From NCBI RefSeq assembly GCF_035989305.1, contig NZ_CP108514.1:9342501-9406500 (forward strand): DNA of 64,000 nucleotides. Direction: 5' to 3'. Shown piece by piece: positions 12,058 through 20,902 of the stretch. Under the pieces are notes generated by a model, which saw only the letters and a program-made list of their open reading frames with translations, did no database searches and was not told where the DNA came from. The translations under genes and the position numbers were made by a program. Origin of the DNA: Streptomyces sp. NBC_01233. Lineage in GTDB: Bacteria; Actinomycetota; Actinomycetes; Streptomycetales; Streptomycetaceae. How positions within the stretch are numbered: the first letter of the stretch is position 1; every line of letters starts with the position of its first letter.

Positions 12058-13211
12058 GTGTCCTGCGCCAGTAGTTGATCGTTAGTTGTTGTGTGACTTC
12101 TGCTGCTGGTGCGTCTGTTCCTCGTCGGGGCCCGAAGCTGGAGCCGTTGCTGCTCTCTGCTGATGAGCGGGCGGCGTTGGAGCGGTGGACTCGTCGGGCG
12201 ACATCGGCCCAGGCTCTGGCCCTGCGTGCTGGGATTGTGCTGGCGTGCGCCGGGCCGGAGGTGCCGCCGATCGTCGCGGTCGCACGGGATCTGCGGGTGA
12301 CCGCGGACACGGTCCGCAAGTGGCGGCGACGGTTCCTGGCCGACCGGCTGGACGGGCTGGTCGACGAGCCCCGGCCCGGCCGGCCGCCCACCATCAGCGT
12401 CGACCAGGTGGAGAACGTCGTGGTCACGACACTGGAGGAACTCCCGAAGAACGCCACGCACTGGTCGCGCAAGTCGATGGCGGACCGCAGTGGCCTGTCG
12501 AAGTCGACGGTCGGCCGGATCTGGCGGAAGTTCCAGCTCAAGCCGCACCTGACGGACACGTTCAAGCTGTCGACGGACCCATTGTTCGTGGAGAAGGTCT
12601 ACGACGTCGTCGGCCTGTACTTCAACCCGCCCGAGGGCGCGGTGGTGCTCTCGGTGGACGAGAAATCCCAGATCCAGGCCCTGGACCGGTCCCAGCCGGT
12701 CCTGCCGATAATGCCCGGCATGCCCGAGCGACGAACCCATGACTACGTCCGCAACGGCCTGACCACCTTGTTCGCTGCGTTCGATGTTGCCACTGGTGAG
12801 GTCATCAGTGCCCTGCACCGCCGACACCGGGCTGCCGAGTTCAAGAAGTTCCTGATCAGGATCGACAAAGAGGTGCCCGCGCATCTCCAGGTCCACCTGA
12901 TCGTGGACAACTACGGCACCCACAAGACCCCGGCGATCAGGGCATGGCTGGCCAAACACCCCCGGTTCCAGCTGCACTTCACCCCGACCGGCTCCTCGTG
13001 GATCAACCAGGTCGAGCGGTGGTTCGGCTTCCTGGCCGACCAGATGATCCGCCGCGGCGCACACAAGAACGTCCAGGCCCTCGAAGCCGACATCCGCAAA
13101 TGGGTCAAGAACTGGAACGAAGACCCCAAGCCGTTCATCTGGACCAAGACAGCCGAGGAGATCCTCGACTCCCTAGCCCGTTTCTGCCGACGAATCTCCG
13201 GCGCAGGACAC
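12058..13211 (+). mobile_element. IS630-family insertion sequence in the stop codon of the DUF2690 gene
   Basis: Terminal inverted repeats begin GTGTCCTGCGCC (12058) and end GGCGCAGGACAC (13211). A TA dinucleotide flanks each side (12056-12057 and 13212-13213), the TA duplication typical of IS630/Tc1-mariner elements. The target TA was part of the TAG stop of the DUF2690 gene; because the element begins with G, the stop is regenerated. Confidence 0.9.
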
Positions 13212-13214
13212 TAG
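12093..13214 (+). CDS. IS630-family transposase
   Basis: A 373-residue DDE transposase. The N-terminal third has helix-turn-helix segments (VTADTVRKWRRRFLADRLDGLVDEP, then KSMADRSGLSKSTVGRIW); the catalytic region shows VVLSVDEKSQ, VHLIVDNYGTHK and SSWINQVERWF, the classic D-D-E signature of IS630. Start taken as GTG 12093, where similarity begins; a TTG at 12075 is possible and no good ribosome site is seen. The TAG stop uses the right-hand TA of the target site plus the following G. Appears intact. Confidence 0.9.
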   Translation: MTSAAGASVPRRGPKLEPLLLSADERAALERWTRRATSAQALALRAGIVLACAGPEVPPIVAVARDLRVTADTVRKWRRRFLADRLDGLVDEPRPGRPPTISVDQVENVVVTTLEELPKNATHWSRKSMADRSGLSKSTVGRIWRKFQLKPHLTDTFKLSTDPLFVEKVYDVVGLYFNPPEGAVVLSVDEKSQIQALDRSQPVLPIMPGMPERRTHDYVRNGLTTLFAAFDVATGEVISALHRRHRAAEFKKFLIRIDKEVPAHLQVHLIVDNYGTHKTPAIRAWLAKHPRFQLHFTPTGSSWINQVERWFGFLADQMIRRGAHKNVQALEADIRKWVKNWNEDPKPFIWTKTAEEILDSLARFCRRISGAGH

Positions 13215-13233
13215 CCGGTGACCGGCAGGCGGT

Positions 13234-13274
13234 CGGCTTCTCCTGTCGCGGGAGTTCCGCGACAGGAGAAGCCG
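13234..13274. terminator. 18-bp perfect hairpin between IS630 and the amidase gene
   Basis: The arms 13234-13251 and 13257-13274 are perfectly complementary with a 5-base loop (GAGTT). It lies just past the 3' end of the rightward operon and 12 bases beyond the leftward amidase gene's stop, so it can terminate both directions. Confidence 0.8.
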
Positions 13275-13285
13275 AAGGGTGCCCG

Positions 13286-14425
13286 TCAGGTGCGGTACGC
13301 GTAGTAGACCGCGTCCGGGTAGGACGCGATGATGCTCGCGAGGGACTTGCGATAGGTATTCGTGGAGTGGTAGGTGAGGTACGGCATTCCAGCGCTACTG
13401 CGGTACGTCACCATCATGGAGTGGTCCTTGGACCTGTCCTTGTTGAAGTCCACCTGCACGATGTCACCGACGTCCGTCTGGTAGACGCTGGCCAGATTGG
13501 CGGCCCGCTGGTTGGACAGCGTGAACCATGCCCACTCGTTCGCGCCGACCCAGGAGTCGGACTGCCGGGTTCCGTCGTACCACCAGTTCCGGTAGTCCGA
13601 CGTGGAGCCCGGAACGGCCTTCCAGCCACCCGCCTTGAGCGCCTGGCTGATGAAGTTGGTGCAGTCGCCCCCGGCGCCGTTGAACTTGCGGTACGCCGGG
13701 TTGTAGTTGCTCCAGTACTTCTCCGCGTACTTCGCCATGGCGGCGTAGTCGTAGGTACCGCCGGTCTTCGCCTTGGGCTTGGCCGGGGCGGGGTACTTGG
13801 TGGACGCGGGCGTGCCGTCCGGGTACTGGTTGCCGTCGTCCTTGACGACCTTCGCCTTGGTCGCCACCGGCTCGTTGATCGCGACGGGGCCGCTGTCCTG
13901 AGACTTGATCGATGTCAGTTCCCAGCCACCGCCCCGCTTGCTGGTGAAGGTCAGTTCGTAGCGCGTCCGGAAGTCGGTGGTGGCCGGCTCGTCCCCGCGC
14001 AGTTTCTTGTAGGTGAGCGTGGTCTGCTCGGTGACCTGGACGGTCGCCTTCCCGCCTGTGACCGTGGCGCGGTCGACGGCGACGCGGGTGTCGGCGCCCG
14101 TGTAGGCCTCGCCGAGATCCGCAAGCCGTGTCTTGCGGGACCGCAGCGACGAGATCGCGGCCTCCTCGTCCTTCTTCAGCTGGGCCGACATCCGCGTCTT
14201 CGCAGGACTCTGGCCGGAATTTCGGTGTCCTGGCTGATCCTCGACCAGGGCCTGGGTGCGCTGGGAGAGCACTTCGTCGGCCATGCGGGCGAAGGCTTCG
14301 GAGGTGGCGCGATCGGCCGCCTCGGGCCCGGTGCCCGCACTCGCGGAGTACGCGAACATGCTGCCGGACGCCAGGGCTACGGTCAGGGCCGCAATGGCGG
14401 CGGGCCTGAACCTCTTAGGTATCAC
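13286..14425 (-). CDS. Secreted amidase-domain protein (Amidase_6-like)
   Basis: A 379-residue exported protein. A signal peptide spans about residues 1-30 (KRFRPAAIAALTVALASGSMFAYSASAG). The C-terminal domain, from about residue 230, matches the 'putative amidase' family: a catalytic Cys in GGDCTNFISQALKAGGW and a His in KDHSMMVTY, reminiscent of NlpC/CHAP-type hydrolases. Start GTG 14425 has AAGGGG 7 bases upstream; a longer frame runs into the divergent promoter region. It faces the PBP gene across a 220-bp gap, suggesting a shared envelope context. Natural substrate, possibly a peptide or peptidoglycan amide, is unknown. Confidence 0.85.
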   Translation of the reverse strand: MIPKRFRPAAIAALTVALASGSMFAYSASAGTGPEAADRATSEAFARMADEVLSQRTQALVEDQPGHRNSGQSPAKTRMSAQLKKDEEAAISSLRSRKTRLADLGEAYTGADTRVAVDRATVTGGKATVQVTEQTTLTYKKLRGDEPATTDFRTRYELTFTSKRGGGWELTSIKSQDSGPVAINEPVATKAKVVKDDGNQYPDGTPASTKYPAPAKPKAKTGGTYDYAAMAKYAEKYWSNYNPAYRKFNGAGGDCTNFISQALKAGGWKAVPGSTSDYRNWWYDGTRQSDSWVGANEWAWFTLSNQRAANLASVYQTDVGDIVQVDFNKDRSKDHSMMVTYRSSAGMPYLTYHSTNTYRKSLASIIASYPDAVYYAYRT

Positions 14426-14646
14426 TGTGGTTCCCCTTGTCGCCCGGTACACACGAACCGGGGGACGGCATCGTCGCACAACTGGGCGACTCTTTCGTCG
14501 CGTTCCGTTTCTTCGACGGCCGCCAGGCACAGTCGGCCCGCCCGTAGGGCGGGCTGCCTCCGCTTCGCCACAGGGGGAGAGCCGCCCCGCGCGTGGCGGG
14601 GATGGGGCCACCACCCGGCCGGCCTCACAGCAAGTGCATCTAATGT

Positions 14647-16809
14647 GTGCGGGAAAGCACGGCACAGGGGGCATTCGGAGTGGATAGGCAGGATTCGGCT
14701 GCAAGAAGGCGAGCGCGGGGCGGGCGGGAGGCTCCGGAGGGCACAGGCGGGGTCCGGTCGGGCCGCCGGGACAGGTCGGGGGCGCGCCGCCGTCCCCGGG
14801 AGGGAACCGGCCGGCTCGGTGCCCTGGCACCGGCCGTCGATGTGGCGCGTACCCAACTACGGCGCCTGCGGCCCGCCTTCCCGAGACCGGGCCGCACCGG
14901 CTGGCGCCGGTGGATACCCTCGTGGCGCCAATGGCTGGGTGCCTGCCTGTACGCGTTCACAGCCATGACGGGCTTCGTCACCTACGCCTACGCCACCACG
15001 GAGATACCCGACGACATCAACTCGTTCGCCACGCAGCAGGACAACGTCTATTACTGGGCCGACGGCACCACGTCGGCACGGACGGGCTGGGTCAGCCGGC
15101 AGGAGATGCCGCTGGACAAGGTCCCTCCCAAGGTCCAGGGAGCCGTCCTGGCAGCCGAGAACGCGAGCTTCTACTCGGATCCCGGAGTCTCGCCGTCCGG
15201 TTTCCTGCGCGCTGTGAGCGCTGCGGTGACCGGGGGTGAGACCCAAGGCGGCTCCACCATCACGCAGCAGTACGTGAAGAACGCCTACCTGAGCCAGGAC
15301 CGCACCCTCTCGCGGAAGTTCACCGAGATCCTGCTCGCGGTGAAGCTGGACAACCAGAGGGACAAGAAGCAGATCCTCCAGGACTACCTCAATACCAGCT
15401 GGTTCGGGCGCGGTACCTACGGCCTGCAGCGCGCGTCCCAGGCGTACTACGGCAAGGACGTCTCGCAGCTCAATGTCAGCGAGGGGGCCTTCCTGGCCTC
15501 CCTGCTCAAGGGCGCCGGACTGCTGGACCCCGCCCTCAGTCCGGAGAACCACGAGCGGGCCGTCGAGCGATGGTCGTGGATCCTGGACCGCATGGTTGAG
15601 ACCGGCCGGCTCACGCGCGCCGAGCGAGCGACCTACACGAAGTTCCCGGAGCCCACGGGTGCGCCCCTTCCCGGCACCCCCGGCGCGCAGACCGGCTACC
15701 TGGTCGAGCTGGCCAAGGCGTACACGATCAAGACCGGCCACATCCCTGACGCCGAGTTCGACCTCGGCGGCTACCAGATCTACACGACCTTCGACAAGGC
15801 CCGGATGACGGCCCTGACCGGTGCCGTCCAGGAGGCGCAGAAGGACTTCGACCCCGAGCGGCGCCCCGACACCGACAAACACGCCAGGATCGGCGCGGCG
15901 AGCGTGGCCACGGACGGGCGGCTGCTCGCCGTGTACGGCGGCCCCGACTACCTGAAGCAGGGCTTCAACGAGTCGAACGCGACGACGATCCCGGTCGGCA
16001 CGGCTCTCACGCCGTTCGTCTACGCCGCTGCGCTCGAGGAAGGGGTGGTGCGTACGCGCGGCAAGGACCGCACGCCCGTCACCCCTTCCACCATGTCCGA
16101 CGGCAACGACCAGGTGACCGTGCAGACGCCCGAGGGTCCGTACTGGGACCGCAGCGGCAAGGTGGTGAAGGGCCGCAACGACGGCGGCCGCAACTGGGGG
16201 CAGGTGACCTTGAGCCAGACCGTCGCCAACTCCATCAACACCCCCATGCTGCAGCTCGGCCTCGATGTCGGCCTCGACCGGGTGGAGTCGTTCGCCGAGC
16301 GTTCGGGCTTGCTCGGATCGAGCCTCGGGCCTCGGATTCCCACGTTCGCACTCGGGGAGAACTCGACCCCCAGCGCGATCCGCATGGCCGGCGCTTACGA
16401 GACGTTCGCCGCCGACGGCATGCACACCGACCCCTACTCGGTGCGCTCGGTCACCCGCAACGGCGCCGCGATGCCGCTCGACGCGCCGAAGCCGACCCGG
16501 GCCCTGAAAGCCGAGACCGCCCGCGCGGTGACGGACGCCCTGCGCTCCGCCGTCACCGAGGGATCGGCGAAGTCGGTGGCCAAGGTGCACTCCGGCACCG
16601 CGGGTAAGACGGGAACAACGGCCGCGAACACGGCAGGCTGGTTCGTGGCCAGCACCGAGAGCGAGTCCACGGCCGTGGTGGTCTACCGGATGTCGCTGAC
16701 CGACCTGGTTCCGCAGCCGCTGACGGGTCTGGGCGGCGACTCCCCGAACACGCCCGGCAGTGACCGGGCGCTGCGCCTGTGGGCGAACTACATCAAGGCG
16801 GTGAAGTAG
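14647..16809 (+). CDS. Class A penicillin-binding protein with a degenerate transpeptidase motif
   Basis: About 720 residues: basic N-terminus, one membrane segment (LGACLYAFTAMTGFVTYAYA, near residues 98-117), a glycosyltransferase GT51 domain with the catalytic Glu171 in AAENASFY and the GGSTITQQYVKN motif, then a transpeptidase domain. The transpeptidase keeps S-I-N (near 16232) and K-T-G (Lys654), but where class A PBPs have SxxK this protein reads T452-A-L-T455 followed by the usual PFVYAAALE. The nucleophile Ser and general-base Lys are both missing, so acyl-enzyme chemistry and beta-lactam binding are unlikely. It may act only as a glycosyltransferase or scaffold. Start uncertain: GTG 14647 or a later GTG at 14677. 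Confidence 0.9.
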   Translation: MRESTAQGAFGVDRQDSAARRRARGGREAPEGTGGVRSGRRDRSGARRRPREGTGRLGALAPAVDVARTQLRRLRPAFPRPGRTGWRRWIPSWRQWLGACLYAFTAMTGFVTYAYATTEIPDDINSFATQQDNVYYWADGTTSARTGWVSRQEMPLDKVPPKVQGAVLAAENASFYSDPGVSPSGFLRAVSAAVTGGETQGGSTITQQYVKNAYLSQDRTLSRKFTEILLAVKLDNQRDKKQILQDYLNTSWFGRGTYGLQRASQAYYGKDVSQLNVSEGAFLASLLKGAGLLDPALSPENHERAVERWSWILDRMVETGRLTRAERATYTKFPEPTGAPLPGTPGAQTGYLVELAKAYTIKTGHIPDAEFDLGGYQIYTTFDKARMTALTGAVQEAQKDFDPERRPDTDKHARIGAASVATDGRLLAVYGGPDYLKQGFNESNATTIPVGTALTPFVYAAALEEGVVRTRGKDRTPVTPSTMSDGNDQVTVQTPEGPYWDRSGKVVKGRNDGGRNWGQVTLSQTVANSINTPMLQLGLDVGLDRVESFAERSGLLGSSLGPRIPTFALGENSTPSAIRMAGAYETFAADGMHTDPYSVRSVTRNGAAMPLDAPKPTRALKAETARAVTDALRSAVTEGSAKSVAKVHSGTAGKTGTTAANTAGWFVASTESESTAVVVYRMSLTDLVPQPLTGLGGDSPNTPGSDRALRLWANYIKAVK

Positions 16810-16872
16810 GCCGGGCGGCGCGCGCCGCCCGGCGGCTCGGCAGCCGCGGGCCCGGGCTCGGTAGCCCGGGCC
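16810..16872. terminator. Tandem GC-rich hairpins between convergent genes
   Basis: A 24-base perfect palindrome (16810-16833) is followed by a second hairpin with GGCCCGGGCT arms (about 16848-16872). They lie between the PBP stop and the stop of the leftward deacetylase gene and probably terminate both. Confidence 0.65.
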
Positions 16873-16897
16873 CCGGCCCGGCAGCCGCCGGGGCCGA

Positions 16898-18220
16898 CTA
16901 CTTGATCAGCGTGGTCCAGTCCGGCACCTGTGCCGGGTCGAGCATGCGCAGCTGGCCCAGAACTTTCGGGTCCTGGGCGTCGAGCCAGTCCGCCAGCTCC
17001 CGGAACGACACGCAGCGCACGTCCTGGCGCGGGCAGACGTCCTTCATGACGTCCTCGACGGCCTTCATGTAGATGCCGCCGTTCCAGTCCTCGAAGTGGT
17101 TGCCGATGAACATCGGCGCCCGACTGCCATTGTAGACACGGTTGAAGCCGTTCATGTACGAGCCCCGGACCTGCGCCTGCCACCCGGCGAACTTCGCGGG
17201 GTCGCCCTGGGTGCTGTCACCCGACTGGTTGTAGAGGAAGTTGAAGTCCATGGAGAGGACCTGCACCTCTTTGCCCTGCAACGGCACGAGCTGGAGGGGG
17301 AAGTTCCATATGTCGTCCTGCTTGGACGGCCACAGCTGGAAGTCTCCCGAGGAACTCGCGTCGTAGCGCCATCCGTACGGCTTGATCGCGGTCAGGAGGT
17401 TCTTCTGGCCCTCGAGGCACGGGGCACGGCCGCCGACCACTTCCCGGTCCGGGTCGAAGGGCAGCGGCGCCTCCTTGGTGAAGCCGGTGTTGGTCTTCCA
17501 GTTCTTGATGAACGAGTACGTCTGGTCCGTCTCGCTCTTCCATTCGGTGGGGCTCCACTCCCCGCCGCCCTTGGGCCCGCAGAAGTGCCCGTTGAAGTGC
17601 GAACCGATCTCGTTGCCGTCGGTCCAGGCGCCGCGCAGCTGTCCGAGGGTGGACTTGATGTGCGGGACGGTCGGGTACGAGATGGCGGCGGCCCCCTCGC
17701 TGTGCTGCGGCGGGTGGTAGAGCGCCTTCTTGCTCTCCGGCAGCAGGTAGATACCCGTGAGGAAGAAGGTCATGTGGGCCTTGTTCTCCCGGGCCACCTG
17801 GCGGAAGTGGGAGAAGAGGTGGTCGTCGCCTTCCAGCGCGCCGTCCCAGGAGAACACCACGAACTGCGGCGGCTTCTCACCGGGCTTCAGCCGCTCGGGC
17901 TTGAGCTGTCCCGGCTGCGGGCCGGTGTAGGAGGTGGAGCCGTCACCCAGGACCTTGACCTTGCCGTCCCAGGCCTCCTCCGTTGCCTTGGCGGCGGCGG
18001 CCCCGTCGGCCGCAGCACCCGGTGCCGCCAGCTTCGCGTCGAGCTCGGTGGTCCCGGAGGGGCCCGCCATGAAGGCGTACGCGGTGGCGGCGGCGGCCCC
18101 GCCCAGGGCGATCACGGCCAGGCCTATGCCCAGGCGCCTGCGGTTCTGTGCCTTCCTGCGTACTTTGCGGCTGCTCCGGGATTCCGCCCGGGTGCCCGCA
18201 GCGGCATCGGTGTCGGCCAT
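16898..18220 (-). CDS. Membrane-anchored polysaccharide deacetylase-like protein
   Basis: A 440-residue protein with a basic N-terminus and one membrane segment (GIGLAVIALGGAAAATAYAFMA, about 31-52), then an Ala-rich linker. The extracellular part resembles carbohydrate esterase family 4 (NodB homology): FSWDG near residue 124, HMTFFLTGIYLL, and GSHFNGHFCG near 207 with the H-x3-H metal site; later GWRYDASSS and MFIGNHFEDW fit the other motifs. Such enzymes remove acetyl groups from cell-wall or exopolysaccharides, but this actinobacterial subgroup has no substrate I know. It is convergent with the PBP gene. Start ATG 18220 is followed by a typical cytosolic tail. Confidence 0.8.
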   Translation of the reverse strand: MADTDAAAGTRAESRSSRKVRRKAQNRRRLGIGLAVIALGGAAAATAYAFMAGPSGTTELDAKLAAPGAAADGAAAAKATEEAWDGKVKVLGDGSTSYTGPQPGQLKPERLKPGEKPPQFVVFSWDGALEGDDHLFSHFRQVARENKAHMTFFLTGIYLLPESKKALYHPPQHSEGAAAISYPTVPHIKSTLGQLRGAWTDGNEIGSHFNGHFCGPKGGGEWSPTEWKSETDQTYSFIKNWKTNTGFTKEAPLPFDPDREVVGGRAPCLEGQKNLLTAIKPYGWRYDASSSGDFQLWPSKQDDIWNFPLQLVPLQGKEVQVLSMDFNFLYNQSGDSTQGDPAKFAGWQAQVRGSYMNGFNRVYNGSRAPMFIGNHFEDWNGGIYMKAVEDVMKDVCPRQDVRCVSFRELADWLDAQDPKVLGQLRMLDPAQVPDWTTLIK

Positions 18221-18542
18221 CGCTATCGTCTCCCCCTACTCACCGCAGCAGGGCCGCGCGTGGATGGTTCGTACGAATATAGAACTTGTCGGCACTCATC
18301 CCGCACCCTGAGCCCCTCCCGTACGACGCTTCACAGCCAAACCACAGCTCCGGGGGAAGGCGGCTCAGCGCACCCGGCCGCGGGACTTCACACTGGTCGG
18401 GGTGAACTCTGCGGTCTCTTCGGAGGGGCTCGCGCCCCGACCGTACGACGAATTACGGACAACGGGCCTCGACGCGAAGCACCGACCGCCCGGGCGTGGT
18501 CTTGGCTCGGCACGGTCGAGACGGGACCTTGGGGACAGTCCG
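18221..18542. other. Intergenic, no gene recognised
   Basis: Nothing convincing on either strand apart from the expected promoter of the leftward deacetylase gene next to 18220. The rest has the look of degraded coding sequence. Confidence 0.5.
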
Positions 18543-18549
18543 TCAGGCC

Positions 18550-18971
18550 CGGGCGCACTGCTGAGCGGAGGTCAGGAGGTGTGGGGGGTTACCAGGCCGG
18601 ACCATGCGGTCCGCGATCTCGTCGTTGGAGAGGCCCTGCGCGACGAGGACGACGGCCTCGCGCTCGCGGCCCGTCAACTGTTCCAGCGCAGTGCTGGTGG
18701 TGGTCGGGACCGGCTGGGTGACGTACCGGTTGATGACCTTGCGGGTGATCGAGGGTGCGAGCAGGGCGTCGCCGCGTGCGGCTACGCGTACGGCGTGCAG
18801 GAAGTCCTCCGGCACGATGTCCTTGACCAGGAACCCGGCCGCGCCGGCGCGCAGCGCGTTGAACACGTACTCGTCCAGGCCGTAGTTGGTCAGGATGAGG
18901 ACGTGCACCCCGGCCAGGGCCGGGTCGGCGGCGATGCGCCGGGTCGTCTCGATGCCGTCCATGACCGGCAT
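18550..18971 (-). pseudogene. NarL/LuxR response regulator remnant, truncated at both ends
   Basis: The frame starts inside the receiver domain at MPVMDGIETTRRI, so the phosphorylation-site half is gone. It continues through LTNYGLDEYVFNALRAGAAGFLVKD into the LuxR DNA-binding domain (TGREREAVVLVAQGLSNDEIADRMV) and stops resembling the family halfway through the helix-turn-helix. Both breakpoints join unrelated sequence, so it is an internal fragment left by deletion or insertion events. No function expected. Confidence 0.8.
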
Positions 18972-19397
18972 CTGACTGGGCGGAGCCTACGTGGCCCTGC
19001 TGCTGGGTCTGATCGGCACGGCCCTGGGCGGGTGGGCTCTGCCCCGCTCCCGCCGCACCCGTTGAACCGGAGACCGGGAGGGCGAAGGCGAGGACGAGGC
19101 AGCCGGTCAGCCCGACGACAGGGATGTTCCGCGCCGATCGCACCGCGTACGCGGGCGGTCGCGGCGAGCACGGCGACGACGGCGCCGACCACGAGTTCGG
19201 CGCGGTGCGGCACCTGGAACGTCGGGTGTACGGAGGCCAGGTTCGACGGGCCGTCGACCTGCTGCCCGGAGTGCTCCTTGGTCCGAATCGCGAGCTCGGG
19301 GCCGAGGGGGACGTCGGTGATGCCGGGTTCCCCGCGGAGTCCCCTATGCTCGCGAGGCAGTTGGCATGAAGAGTCCATTGAGGGGGCGCGGGGCCAC
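18972..19397. other. Junction region with membrane-protein fragments
   Basis: At 18982-19065 the plus strand encodes GAYVALLLGLIGTALGGWALPRSRRTR and a stop, the tail of some membrane protein, directly abutting the response-regulator fragment. On the minus strand around 19060-19330 two frames give hydrophobic stretches (ELVVGAVVAVLAATAR and NIPVVGLTGCLVLAFALPVSG) that look like one frameshifted membrane protein. None can be named. The start of the following gene is at 19398. Confidence 0.35.
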
Positions 19398-20129
19398 ATG
19401 GCCGACGGGATCAAGTTCGAGTACAAGACCGTGCGGACGGTTCGCGGCACCGACGGCTTGGTGATCTCGAAGATGCAGAAGGATGGCTGGGAGCTCGTGG
19501 AACAGTCCCAGGCCACGCTTCGCTCCACCCTCAACTTCCGTCGGCCGAAGAAGCCGCAGCCGTGGCTCCTGATTGGCACGGTGGCAGGCTTCCTCGTGAT
19601 CCTGACCATCGTCATCGGCGCTGCCTCTGCACTCGGCGACGGAGGCGAGAAGAAGGACGAGTCGGACGAGACGACGGCCGCTGCGAGCGCAAAGCCTTCC
19701 GCTACGCCGGCTCCGACTCCGACCGCGGCCGAGTCGGCTGCCACTGAGGTGATCACGCCTCAGAACAACCCCGAGTTCGCGGCGCTGCTGAAGGCGGACA
19801 CGTGCGACGACGCGAACCTGGACTTCGCGACCAGGCACAAGAGCCAGACGGTCGCGTTCGACGGCTCGATCGTGAACATGGCACCCCACGGTGACTACGA
19901 CACTCGCTACGACTTCCTCCTGGGCCCAGGCGACAAGGGGCCGAACACGACGGTCGGCCCGGCCTTCAAGTACGAGGACGTCAACATCTTCGACCTGAAA
20001 CTGACCGGCAAGAAGATCCCCGCCACCGTCGGCGCAGGCGACAAGTTTCGCTTCGTCGCCGAGGTGGGCGAATTCAACACGGACCAGTGCCTCTTCATCC
20101 TCCACCCGGTCTCGACGGAAAACCGGTAG
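19398..20129 (+). CDS. DUF4839-type membrane protein
   Basis: A 243-residue protein. N-terminal cytosolic part MADGIKFEYKTVRTVRG...KDGWELVEQSQATLRSTLNFRRPKKP resembles the DUF4177/DUF4839 pattern; one membrane segment (WLLIGTVAGFLVILTIVIGAASAL, about 56-79); a low-complexity Ala/Thr/Pro linker; then an extracellular domain of about 120 residues with two Cys (TCDDANLDF and DQCLFIL). The extracellular part resembles a DUF4839 domain of unknown function. Start ATG 19398 is where similarity begins; the frame is open further upstream without coding character. Flanked by fragments on both sides. Confidence 0.75.
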   Translation: MADGIKFEYKTVRTVRGTDGLVISKMQKDGWELVEQSQATLRSTLNFRRPKKPQPWLLIGTVAGFLVILTIVIGAASALGDGGEKKDESDETTAAASAKPSATPAPTPTAAESAATEVITPQNNPEFAALLKADTCDDANLDFATRHKSQTVAFDGSIVNMAPHGDYDTRYDFLLGPGDKGPNTTVGPAFKYEDVNIFDLKLTGKKIPATVGAGDKFRFVAEVGEFNTDQCLFILHPVSTENR

Positions 20130-20902
20130 TCACGACGGGCAGCCGCCCCCTCCCGGGGACGCTGACTTCTTGCGCGGCGTCGGTCACGACGGTCCTTCTG
20201 ACGTCGTGGGGGCGCCCTTCGAGCGGAGCGCCAGCCACGGTGATGTGGGCGGACGGCGAGATCGCGACCAGGCACGCGCGGATGTAGCTACGGGTCAGCG
20301 GCCGGTCCTCGGCGCCGTACCTACGCGGGAACAGCCGGAGAACTGCTGCCAGGCGACAGCGGCGACGGAGGAGACCTCGATGACGGAGTCCATTTCCGAA
20401 GCCGATCAGCGCCGTGGAGGAGGCGATCGTGTCGGCGGTGAGCCCGACGGCCGGCGTCGACGCGGTTGGGATCGGTCTCGACGGCGACCACGGGGCTGCG
20501 CAGGTCGTCCAGCGCGTGGCCGAGGGGTTCGTCGGCGGGCTCGTAGCGGGTGCGCCGTCCGTCGGGGAAGGGGCTTCGCGCAGAGCGAGCAGGAGCGGGC
20601 AGCGGATCGGGCCGCAGGCGTTCCTCGTGCTGTGACCGGGAAGGTTCGCCGGGTTGCTCGTCGTGCTGGGCCACGAGAAGCGTGGCCACGTTTTCCTCGG
20701 TAGCGTGGAAGTGGGCAGAACACCACCGGCAGGGACGCGTCGGCGTGGTCCGACGCATGCTGCCCGCCGAGGTTTCCGAGACCACACCGGTCGAACAGGG
20801 AGCGGCCACCGTTGCCGCCTGCCGCCGCCTGCGTGCGTGCCCAAGCCCCGGCAGTGCCCCCGGCAGTTGCGTCTCGTCCTCCGCGCAAGGAGAGCCACGC
20901 GC
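20130..20902. other. Gene-poor stretch with a decayed ArsR-like regulator on the minus strand
   Basis: No intact gene. On the minus strand, roughly 20400-20720, two frames together give VATLLVAQHDEQPGEPSRSQ and DGRRTRYEPADEPLGHALDDL, the pattern of the winged-helix of ArsR/SmtB repressors (GRR.xYxxADE). Frames change between these pieces, so it is a decayed copy. One arm of a 34-bp inverted repeat (20627-20660) lies inside this remnant. The ribosome site of the next gene is at about 20888. Confidence 0.4.
20627..20660 (+). repeat. Left arm of a 34-bp inverted repeat flanking the DUF4190 gene
   Basis: Matches the reverse complement of 21717-21750 at 33 of 34 positions. The left arm lies in the ArsR-like remnant; the right arm directly follows the DUF4190 gene's stop. 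Confidence 0.9.

Larger units (their letters stand above)
10129..12058 (+). pseudogene. Secreted DUF2690 protein gene, split by an IS256-family element
   Basis: The first 40 codons (10129-10247) encode a signal peptide ending TATAG. The frame is then broken by the element 10248-11675 and resumes at 11686. Removing the element and one copy of the 10-bp repeat joins the pieces in frame as ...TATAG-TCSGSACDG..., giving a 163-residue protein with paired Cys residues typical of DUF2690 secreted proteins. The gene overlaps the hmo stop (ATGA at 10129) and has AAGGGGGAG upstream, so it belonged to the hmaS-hmo operon. Its stop TAG (12056-12058) is shared with the IS630-family element. Role of DUF2690 proteins is not known to me. 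Confidence 0.9.

Noticed and set aside
14857..16590. A 577-codon minus-strand frame opposite the PBP gene
   Set aside because: Antisense shadow; the PBP motifs on the plus strand settle the coding strand.
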